From: Desulforadius tongensis
Lineage (GTDB): Bacteria > Bacillota > Desulfotomaculia > Desulfotomaculales > Desulfohalotomaculaceae
Length of the DNA: 60,616 bases
NCBI RefSeq assembly: GCF_016907915.1
Contig: NZ_JAFBCW010000016.1
Location: forward strand, 1-60,616
Direction: 5' to 3'
The translations under genes and the position numbers were made by a program. Position 1 is the stretch's first letter. Every line of letters begins with the position of its first letter. Shown one piece after another: positions 52,651 to 59,857 of this stretch. The notes under the pieces are model-generated. The model saw only the letters and a program-made list of their open reading frames with translations, was not told the DNA's origin and ran no database searches.

Positions 52651-53490
52651 TTATTTTTGGTGGGAGTGATTTTCATCTTTTTCCGCTTTTTTTTCATCCG
52701 CTGCAGCTTGTTCCTCCTGTGGATTGTTTTGTACAGCGGCTGAAATTTTTTCCTCATCACCTGCTGGGCCGGTTTGTGGGTTATTTTCTTTTGGAGAAGG
52801 GGTGCTGGGAGCACAACTGCTGCATTGACACTGGTCGCTGTGTTCTAAGGCTTTTTTTCTTTCGTTTTTTAACTGTTCCAGTCTTTTATTTATGGTACCG
52901 GTTACTTCCCTGGCCTTAACAACGGTGGTTTCCCAAAGACTGCTGCCGGCATCTTTAATAGTTTTTAAAGTTTCCCACAACCCGCCGTCAATTTTTACAA
53001 GATTTTCTGAGGCATCATTACTGACCACCAGTATTTTTTTACCAATGGTGCGCACCAGCGAAATGTCTAAAAAAGCCCGTCCGGACATAATGCCGCTGAT
53101 GAAACTGCCCGATATTTCGAACCCGGAAAGGGATCCGTCTTCGACATTGATATAATATTCTTCCACCGTTCCCAACACTGTGCCCTTTTCAGCTACCACC
53201 TTACAACCGGTCAGTGAATGTTTGTCCTTGGTCAGCTGGACAATATCAGGAATACTGGCCCCTTTGGTTGCGCTGCTGCTTTTTTCTATGGTGATGGCGT
53301 CACTGCCTATGCTGGATACCTTGCTGTAAGGAATAAATTTTTGTCCCTTAAGGAAGCCCTTTTCCTCTATAATTAAAGCCGCTACCACCTTAGAATCGGG
53401 ATTAATTACCAGGTCCTTCACTTTTCCTATTTCATTGCCTTCACCGACACTGATTACCGGCATGCCAACAAGTCGTCTGCTTTTAATCAC
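52651..53490 (-). CDS. PRC-barrel domain protein
   Basis: A 279-residue protein with two PRC-barrel domains (about 1-80, GEGNEIGKVKDLVINPDSKV; and about 90-170, GTVLGTVEEYYINVEDGSL). A helical segment and a Cys-containing, Pro/Glu-rich tail (QCQCSSCAPSTPSP) follow. PRC barrels of this kind are found in YlmC-type sporulation-related and photosynthesis proteins. GAGGGGGT precedes GTG 53490. Role unknown. Confidence 0.85.
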   Translation of the reverse strand: MIKSRRLVGMPVISVGEGNEIGKVKDLVINPDSKVVAALIIEEKGFLKGQKFIPYSKVSSIGSDAITIEKSSSATKGASIPDIVQLTKDKHSLTGCKVVAEKGTVLGTVEEYYINVEDGSLSGFEISGSFISGIMSGRAFLDISLVRTIGKKILVVSNDASENLVKIDGGLWETLKTIKDAGSSLWETTVVKAREVTGTINKRLEQLKNERKKALEHSDQCQCSSCAPSTPSPKENNPQTGPAGDEEKISAAVQNNPQEEQAAADEKKAEKDENHSHQK

Positions 53491-53613
53491 TTTAATAACC
53501 CCCTCGGCTTCATGGGTTGTTCTAATTCATGATATGCCCGGCCAAAGTTTGATATGACCAATTTTAGGGAATAATGATAATAACTTCTTAATATTTTTAG
53601 GAGGGGTATCTAT

Positions 53614-54249
53614 ATGGCAGATATTAACTTGGAAGTGGAAGAGCGTTCCAAGGGCGGCAGACATACTCGAAACCAGCTGGCCCGAAGGGGACAAATACCG
53701 GGTGTAGTGTACGGCAGGGAAATAGGTTCCATGTCGCTGGCAGTGGATGCCGGAGAAATAAAAAAGATTATCAAGAACTTCGGTACCAGCAAATTAATTG
53801 ATTTAAGGATTAAAGGTGACGATAAAAATACCCATAGGGTAATGATAAGGGACCTGCAGCACGACCCGCTGCGCAATGAAATTACCCATGTGGATTTTCA
53901 AAAAGTATCCATGGCGGACAAAATTAAAACCACCGCTAAAATAAAGCTGGTGGGAAAACCGGATTTGCCAGGCGGGGTGACCGTTCAGCATCAACTGTGG
54001 ACGGTGGATATTGAGTGCCTGCCCGCGGCCATACCGGAAAGCATTACCGTGGATATTTCATCCCTAAAAGAGGGGGAAGCGGTACATGTGGCGGATTTAG
54101 ACCTGCCGGAGGGAGTAAAAGTTACCACCGACCCCGGGGCGGTGGTTGCTTTAGCAGCTTATACCCGGCCCGCTGAACCGGAGACCGTTTCTAAGGAAGC
54201 TGAGGAAGCGGCGGAGAACAAAGAAGCTGTCCACCAGGAAGAGGCTTAA
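53614..54249 (+). CDS. rplY: 50S ribosomal protein L25 (general stress protein Ctc)
   Basis: A 211-residue L25/TL5/Ctc protein. The N-terminal 5S rRNA-binding domain includes RRGQIPGVVYGREIGSMSL, and the C-terminal beta domain ends in an acidic tail. In B. subtilis ctc is induced by sigma-B and lies between prs and pth. AGGAGGGG precedes ATG 53614. Confidence 0.95.
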   Translation: MADINLEVEERSKGGRHTRNQLARRGQIPGVVYGREIGSMSLAVDAGEIKKIIKNFGTSKLIDLRIKGDDKNTHRVMIRDLQHDPLRNEITHVDFQKVSMADKIKTTAKIKLVGKPDLPGGVTVQHQLWTVDIECLPAAIPESITVDISSLKEGEAVHVADLDLPEGVKVTTDPGAVVALAAYTRPAEPETVSKEAEEAAENKEAVHQEEA

Positions 54250-54277
54250 TTCTTTCGTTCCCCCTCCCCCTCCGGGT

Positions 54278-54311
54278 TGTCAATTTTAACTGCCTTGGGG
54301 TAAAATTGACA
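54278..54311 (+). repeat. Perfect 11-bp hairpin ahead of pth
   Basis: TGTCAATTTTA and TAAAATTGACA pair around a 12-nt loop. A pyrimidine tract CCCCCTCCCCCTCC (54259-54272) lies before it and could pair with the pth ribosome binding site (GGAGG, 54331). Confidence 0.6.
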
Positions 54312-54343
54312 GAGAAAAAAGGACAACTTTGGAGGTAAGGCAG

Positions 54344-54895
54344 ATGAAATTGATTGTGGGGTTGGGAAACCCTGGACCGGAATACAGCCAAACTCGTCAC
54401 AATGTGGGATTTATGACGGTGGACAGGCTGGCAGAGGAACTAAAAGCAGAGGTGAATAAAAATAAATTTAAAGCCTTAATTGGTGAAGCGCAAATAGGCT
54501 GTGAAAAAATACTGCTGGTTAAGCCGCAAACATACATGAATCTGAGCGGGGAAGCAGTGGGGATGCTGGCCCGCTGGTACAAGTTAAGTGCTGAAGATAT
54601 TGTAGTTATCTATGACGATATGGATTTGCCCCTGGGGAAACTGCGTATCAGGCCCCAGGGCGGATCCGGCGGGCATAACGGTATGAAATCGATTATTGCT
54701 CACCTGGGCACAGAAAAATTTGCCCGCATTAGAATTGGCATCGGCAGGAGTGAAGACAGTATAAAACACGTGCTGGGGAATTTTTCGACCGAAGAGATGA
54801 AACAAATTGACAGCGTTATTTCCGATGCGGTAAAGGCCGTGCATGTCCTGGTGTGCCGGGACGTTAATACGGCTATGAATAAATATAATCGCTGA
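54344..54895 (+). CDS. pth: Peptidyl-tRNA hydrolase
   Basis: Pth releases peptides from peptidyl-tRNA. The 183-residue enzyme has GLGNPGPEYSQTRHNVGF with the catalytic histidine (His20), and GSGGHNGMKSI. GGAGGTAAGG precedes ATG 54344. B. subtilis calls this gene spoVC. Confidence 0.96.
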   Translation: MKLIVGLGNPGPEYSQTRHNVGFMTVDRLAEELKAEVNKNKFKALIGEAQIGCEKILLVKPQTYMNLSGEAVGMLARWYKLSAEDIVVIYDDMDLPLGKLRIRPQGGSGGHNGMKSIIAHLGTEKFARIRIGIGRSEDSIKHVLGNFSTEEMKQIDSVISDAVKAVHVLVCRDVNTAMNKYNR

Positions 54896-54909
54896 CCGGG
54901 GGAAAAACG

Positions 54910-55365
54910 GTGTATTATTTGCTTGAACTGGTGGAAAATATAAAATTGGATTCCAGTTGGCTCTCGCCGGCGTTAAAGCATGGCGTGAGCCAAGCTTTTT
55001 TAGCGGCTTTGGCGGCTTCCGGTATATCATGGCTGCTTAACGGGCGGCTGTTTAATATATATAACCATAAAGCGGTGATTTACCTCGGGCCGGCGGTGGA
55101 AGAACTTTCTAAAACCGGGTTGGCTGTGCTTGTTGGTGCACCGGTAATGCTAACCCATACCCTGTTTGGAGCGGTGGAAGCCCTTTGGGAGTTAAAAACC
55201 TATCGCCGGGGTGCTGCTGCCGGTTTTGCGGCCTTGGCGACACACGCGTTTTATGGTTGGTTAGCCCAAATGGTAATCGATCACAGCGGTATTCCGGCGG
55301 CTTTGGCGGTGGTTTATGCGGTACATATGCTGTGGAATTTTTGGGTAATGCATAAATTAACATAA
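54910..55365 (+). CDS. PrsW-like integral membrane protein
   Basis: A 151-residue membrane protein of 3-4 segments. It contains AVEELSKTG (EExxK-like), LFGAVEALWE (FxxxE-like), ATHAFYGW and VHMLWNFWV (histidine near Asn), the spacing of motifs in the PrsW/CPBP-type intramembrane proteases. The classification is tentative. GTG 54910 follows CCGGGGG; it is 14 bases after pth. Confidence 0.55.
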   Translation: MYYLLELVENIKLDSSWLSPALKHGVSQAFLAALAASGISWLLNGRLFNIYNHKAVIYLGPAVEELSKTGLAVLVGAPVMLTHTLFGAVEALWELKTYRRGAAAGFAALATHAFYGWLAQMVIDHSGIPAALAVVYAVHMLWNFWVMHKLT

Positions 55366-55791
55366 ATATAATAAAATAATTTATAGGTTTATTAAATGAA
55401 GCGAAAAAGTTAGAACGGCAGGAAATTGCGGGACATTCTGTCCATATTGACTAACCTACCAAGCTGTGATAGATTTATAACCAAATAAGGTTTTGTTTTA
55501 TAGCAGCTTCACGCACATAAAAACACTTTCAAAAACCGCTTTTTTCACATCACCTTTTTTTCATCATGTAAGCTCACAAATTAAACCCCTTTTTAGCACA
55601 ATTATTTTAATAATTCCAGCAGCCAGTGGATAACTTCTAGAAAGCCTGTAATAATGTATTCAATATACTTAATGACCAGTTAGTGAATTAATTCGCTAAA
55701 AATTAAATCGGGCCCATTACGGTGTTTAGCGCGCCGTAACAATAAATACCCGCCGGCTGTGCGGTGGGGAAATAAGAAAGGAGGAATGTGG
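55366..55791. other. 426-base intergenic region with palindromes
   Basis: No gene is visible. TAGTGAATTAATTCGCTA (55681-55698) is an 18-bp near-perfect palindrome that could be an operator, and TTACGG/CCGTAA (55717-55739) is a small hairpin. Both precede the small membrane protein/exporter cassette by about 50-110 bases. Confidence 0.45.
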
Positions 55792-55983
55792 ATGCCGGAA
55801 GCAAAAATTCAAGAACAAGAGGAATTTCAAGGGGGACTGACAGCAAATTTTAGTCCCGGCCAGGACATCGAATCGCCTGAACCATGGGAACCATGGGAAA
55901 CGAAACTGGTCATTTACAGCTTAGGTATCGGTATAGGGGTTCTTATAATTGGTGGTATTTTAATTAACAAATTACTCCTTTAA
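55792..55983 (+). CDS. Small single-pass membrane protein
   Basis: A 63-residue protein with an acidic, Trp/Pro-containing N terminus (ESPEPWEPWETK) and a C-terminal hydrophobic segment (about 41-62, GIGIGVLIIGGILI). AAAGGAGG is 7 bases before ATG 55792. It heads the exporter cassette and may be an accessory subunit. Confidence 0.7.
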   Translation: MPEAKIQEQEEFQGGLTANFSPGQDIESPEPWEPWETKLVIYSLGIGIGVLIIGGILINKLLL

Positions 55984-56022
55984 ATCACAGTACCGTATCC
56001 CACAGGAAATGGGGTGTACGCA

Positions 56023-56277
56023 ATGAAAGCGGATATAGAACTGATTCTTACTCACGATGGAAAAGAATGGATTGCCCGCAACGAAGAGTTTAGTGTTCGG
56101 GGTGAAACGCTGGCGGAAATGGAAGAACGGCTGGAAAAAGCAGTTATTGAGAGGGGAACGTTTAACCGGGGATCAAAAATTACGGTTTTTATGGGGTTTG
56201 ACTTTGACACTATTCCTACTTGGATCAGACAATATGCTGCGCATTACTTTAATCGGTACTATTCCATTGAAGTTTAG
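56023..56277 (+). CDS. Small soluble protein, DUF5395-like
   Basis: An 84-residue protein with a beta-rich start (DIELILTHDGKEWIARNEEF) and a helical middle. It resembles small proteins annotated DUF5395 that sit beside putative sulfate exporters, from memory and not certain. GGGGTG is spaced 7 bases before ATG 56023. Function unknown. Confidence 0.7.
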   Translation: MKADIELILTHDGKEWIARNEEFSVRGETLAEMEERLEKAVIERGTFNRGSKITVFMGFDFDTIPTWIRQYAAHYFNRYYSIEV

Positions 56278-56320
56278 CTGTCGGCGGTGTTTTGATAATG
56301 CAAACTAAAGGGGGGATATA

Positions 56321-57778
56321 ATGGCAAGTGTAAATAGGAAATGGTATTCCGGTATGCTTACCCAAGAAGACTGGTGGGCGGTCTGGTTGGGACTGATAAT
56401 GTTCTTTGCCGGTCTGCTTTCTATTACCGGTGTAGACTTGGTAGGTTGGATGGCTAAAACCCATACCTGGGTTAACCCGGCAGACGGTCTTTCCGCCTCC
56501 GGTAAGGCTTATAAAGATATGCACCCGCTTTTATCACTGCTGATAACTTATATTGTTTTTACTGCTCTTACTACCACCGGTGCTTATTTTATGAAATTGA
56601 ATGTTAAAAAGTTCTTGTACGGTTGGACGATTATATTTGCCATCACCTGGGCCTGCTGGTTTATCGGCCACGAAGCTCACTTTAAAGCGGTGCCCCAGGA
56701 TTGGGATAAGTACGGTATTACCTGGGGCTTGGCATTGGGGGGCGGATTTTCCTACATCCTGGCCCTGTTAGTGGGGCTGTTTATCGGTAACTTTACAAAG
56801 GGATTTGCCAAAACCCTTTACGAAGCAGCCAAGCCGGAATGGTATATTAAAACAGCCATTGTATTTTTGGGTATTAAAGTAGGATTAATGACCATGCAGG
56901 CGGCCGGCTTTACCTTTGAGCTGGCGCTGGCCGGTATGGCTGCTACCTTTGTGGCTTATATGCTGTTTTGGCCCATTGTTTACTCTTTGGGCAGAAAGGT
57001 ATTCAAACTGCCGCGGCAGTGGGCTGCCACCCTGGCATCCGGTATTTCCATTTGTGGGGTATCGGCAGCAGTGGCCACAGCCGGGGCCATTCGCGCCAGA
57101 CCAATTATTCCGGTTATGGTTTCCATGCTCATCGTTGTATTTGCAATGATTGAGCTTCTGATTTTGCCGCCGCTGTATACAGCTACTTTGGACCATGAAC
57201 CGATCGTTGCCGGTGCTGCCATGGGTATGACGGTTAAAACTGACGGTGCCGATGCGGCGGCCGGTGCGGTGCTGGACGAAATGATGCGGGCTAAGGCTGC
57301 CGCTGCTGGAACCATGTGGCAGGAAGGCTGGATTTTAACATCGGCGATTATGACCAAAGTATGGATTGACATGTTTATCGGTCTCTGGGCCTTTGTTTTA
57401 GCTATTATCTGGGTCTATAAGGTGGAACGAAAGCCGGGACAGCTAACGGTGGGCAAATCAGAAATCTGGTACCGTTTCCCCAAATTCGTACTGGGTTACA
57501 TTTTTACGTGGCTTGTTTACGTAGGTATAGCGGTATTACTGCCGGACTTAATTGATGCTGCCATGGTAGGAGCCAAAACCGTTCAAAGCCCCATGCGGAA
57601 GATGATGTTTATGCTTACTTTTGTTAGCATTGGTATCATTACCGACTTCAGCAAGTTAAAGGGTATGGGAAGAATGGCACTGTTATACGCCGTTGCCCTG
57701 TTCCTGATTATTGCACCCATTGCCCTGGTGGTATCTTACGTTTTCCACCACGGCATGATGCCACCTGCTGCCGGCTAA
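56321..57778 (+). CDS. Putative sulfate exporter family transporter (YeiH-like)
   Basis: A 485-residue membrane protein with about ten segments and the PF03601-type core (KTAIVFLGIKVGLMTMQAAG, SGISICGVSAAVATAGAIRA). The N-terminal ~110 residues add membrane segments and a GHEAHF histidine segment not found in short YeiH. The name is a family label; the anion is not established. AAGGGGGGATATA precedes ATG 56321. It ends the three-gene cassette and a terminator follows. Confidence 0.88.
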   Translation: MASVNRKWYSGMLTQEDWWAVWLGLIMFFAGLLSITGVDLVGWMAKTHTWVNPADGLSASGKAYKDMHPLLSLLITYIVFTALTTTGAYFMKLNVKKFLYGWTIIFAITWACWFIGHEAHFKAVPQDWDKYGITWGLALGGGFSYILALLVGLFIGNFTKGFAKTLYEAAKPEWYIKTAIVFLGIKVGLMTMQAAGFTFELALAGMAATFVAYMLFWPIVYSLGRKVFKLPRQWAATLASGISICGVSAAVATAGAIRARPIIPVMVSMLIVVFAMIELLILPPLYTATLDHEPIVAGAAMGMTVKTDGADAAAGAVLDEMMRAKAAAAGTMWQEGWILTSAIMTKVWIDMFIGLWAFVLAIIWVYKVERKPGQLTVGKSEIWYRFPKFVLGYIFTWLVYVGIAVLLPDLIDAAMVGAKTVQSPMRKMMFMLTFVSIGIITDFSKLKGMGRMALLYAVALFLIIAPIALVVSYVFHHGMMPPAAG

Positions 57779-57784
57779 GTAACT

Positions 57785-57822
57785 TTAAAAAAACGGCCGC
57801 CCAAAAGGGGGCCGTTTTTAAC
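57785..57822 (+). terminator. Terminator after the exporter gene
   Basis: AAAACGGCCGCCC and GGGGGCCGTTTT pair around AAAA and end in TTTTT. Confidence 0.9.
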
Positions 57823-57844
57823 GGAACCTATCAACCCAAACCTG

Positions 57845-58022
57845 TATACTAAAAATGTCGTCGACCCCCGGTAGTGTAATTTTTCCGGGGGATCGACGAC
57901 ATTTATTAATAGCTCCAATGTATTGATTTAACTGGTATGTTGGAAAAACCGAAGATGAAATGCTTGTTTTTGGAATTAGTATTGTGTAAACTAAAGTGCA
58001 GATATTAAGCGCTTTTTAATGG
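57845..58022 (+). promoter_or_regulatory. CRISPR leader 1
   Basis: The 178 bases ahead of array 1 recur almost identically ahead of arrays 2 and 3. They start TATACTAAAAATGTCG, include a ~20-bp hairpin (57853-57904) and end GCGCTTTTTAATGG directly before the first repeat. Confidence 0.85.
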
Positions 58023-58591
58023 GTTTCTAGCCTACCTATGAGGAATTGAAACATGACACTAGTGTTCCTTGCCATAATGGATGGGTAGGTTTCTAGCCTA
58101 CCTATGAGGAATTGAAACAGGTCTAAACCATATTGTTTTAATTCATATTCAAAAACGTTTCTAGCCTACCTATGAGGAATTGAAACTTGAACTTTTGGGG
58201 ACCTTAAACTCAGCTGTATATTTCGTTTCTAGCCTACCTATGAGGAATTGAAACTTCGTGGTGCTTCCCTTAGCGATAACCTCAAATTTAGTTTCTAGCC
58301 TACCTATGAGGAATTGAAACCTGTAGTAGCTAGAGATAGAAACGAGGCTGTAAAATTTGTTTCTAGCCTACCTATGAGGAATTGAAACATAAAAAAATGC
58401 TGGGAAAAAACAAAAAAGAATATCAGTTTCTAGCCTACCTATGAGGAATTGAAACATGGGTCTTACATCGGAATATGACATATTGGAAAAGGTTGGTTTT
58501 TAGCCTACCTATGAGGAATTGAAACCCGAGACCTGCCCGGGATATTTTTTATGATGTTTTAGTTTCTAGCCTACCTATGAGGAATTGTCCT
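58023..58591 (+). CRISPR. CRISPR array 1: 9 repeats, 8 spacers
   Basis: Thirty-base repeats begin GTTTCTAGCC and end GGAATTGAAAC, with TATGAGG in the middle. They start at 58023, 58089, 58157, 58225, 58291, 58359, 58426, 58496 and 58562. Spacers are 36-40 bases. The eighth repeat has C to T at position 5 and the last has lost its final AAAC, so the leader end is on the left. The GAATTGAAAC end is common in clostridial type I-B and III systems; no cas gene is in the window. Confidence 0.98.
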
Positions 58592-58784
58592 TTTCCCGGT
58601 TTAATGGACAGCCGGTAAAGAGTGGATAGTATAAATAATAGAAGATGCTGAAAATGGTGGGGATGCCGGTTACCTGGGAGCACACGGAGTAATTCCGTCA
58701 TCACCGGGCTGTATGAGCCCAGAAATTATAAAAACAAAGAAAAGCGGTTTAACTTATTGTCTAATTTATCAAGGGAAGATCAGA
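58592..58784. other. Trailer of array 1
   Basis: No gene. It contains short segments shared with the region after array 2 (ATAAATAAnnAGA...GTGCTGAAAA-like and ATGCCGGTT) and a hairpin around CACACGGAGTAATTCCG. AACTTATTGTCTAATTTATC just before leader 2 recurs before leader 3. Confidence 0.7.
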
Positions 58785-58962
58785 TATACTAAAAATGTCG
58801 TCGATCCCCGGTAGTGTAATTTTCCCGGGGGATTGACGACATTTATTAATAGCCCCAATGTATTGATTTAACTGGTAAGTTAGAAAAACCTAAGATGAAA
58901 TGCTTGTTTTTGGAAGTAGTATTGTATAAACTAAAATGCAGATATTAAGCGCTTTTTAATGG
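58785..58962 (+). promoter_or_regulatory. CRISPR leader 2
   Basis: A second copy of the 178-base leader, with few changes from leader 1. The hairpin is at 58793-58844; a base change turns one pair into G-T. Confidence 0.85.
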
Positions 58963-59257
58963 GTTTCTAGTCTACCTATGAGGAATTGAAACGTAAAGGA
59001 AGTGATAAATAATCGATAGCAATAAAAGTTTCTAGTCTACCTATGAGGAATTGAAACTCGGGATATGGCTCGTACTTTATGGAGCCGTCCGCGTTTCTAG
59101 TCTACCTATGAGGAATTGAAACCCCAAGTATCAAATACCATGGGCAAGATCGCCCAGTTCCAGTTTCTAGTCTACCTATGAGGAATTGAAACATTACCCC
59201 CTCTTAAAATCCGTTTATAGCCCGTCGGTTTCTAGTCTACCTATGAGGAATTGAAGC
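58963..59257 (+). CRISPR. CRISPR array 2: 5 repeats, 4 spacers
   Basis: All five repeats carry GTTTCTAGTC where array 1 has GTTTCTAGCC, and are otherwise like array 1. They start at 58963, 59028, 59093, 59163 and 59228; the last ends GAAGC instead of GAAAC. Spacers are 35-40 bases. Confidence 0.98.
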
Positions 59258-59678
59258 ATATGATGCTGCGAAGGAATAAAAACGCATGTCAACGGTTAGT
59301 GTACAGCATAAATAACTAGATGTGCTGAAAACGGTGGAGAATGCCGGTTTACCCGGGAAGGCATGGAGGACTTCCATGTTGAGAGGATGTGCCAAGTCCT
59401 CAAGGCTTCCCGGGGTATTATTATGCCTGGTGCAGGGCCGGCAGGGGTATTGAAGCGTTGAGCGTATTATGAGATCAGCAGGCATTAGCCATTTAAAAGG
59501 GCAGGTATAAAGCAGCGGTAAACCCGGGACATACCATACCGGCTGCTGAAAATAAGCTGAGCCGCCGGGTATATTTGAATACTAGAAAGTTTCTATAACC
59601 GAATAAGACTTCATTTATCACTGGACTGTATGAGAAAAGCGCTTAACTTATTGTCTAATTTATCAAGGGAAGATCAGA
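59258..59678. other. Trailer of array 2 with a nested hairpin
   Basis: No credible gene. ACCCGGGAAG (59351-59360) pairs with CTTCCCGGGGT (59406-59416), and inside it GAGGACTT (59366-59373) pairs with AAGTCCTC (59394-59401). The left part is related to the trailer of array 1. Confidence 0.65.
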
Positions 59679-59857
59679 TATACTAAAAAATGTCGTCGAC
59701 CCCCGGTAGTGTAATTTTTCCGGGGGATCGACGACATTTATTAATAGCTCCAATGTATTGATTTAACTGGTATGTTGGAAAAACCGAAGATGAAATGCTT
59801 GTTTTTGGAAGTAGTATTGTATAAACTAAAATGCAGATATTAAGCGCTTTTTAATGG
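59679..59857 (+). promoter_or_regulatory. CRISPR leader 3
   Basis: A third copy of the leader, nearly the same as leader 1, with the hairpin at 59688-59739 and one extra A. Confidence 0.85.

Noticed and set aside
52431-52919. 162-codon plus-strand ORF
   Set aside because: It is the complement of the PRC-barrel C terminus and of the 41-codon gene, with the composition of a shadow frame and no ribosome binding site.
59237-59485. 82-codon minus-strand ORF after array 2
   Set aside because: It overlaps the last repeat and the trailer hairpin, has no good ribosome binding site and no recognisable product.
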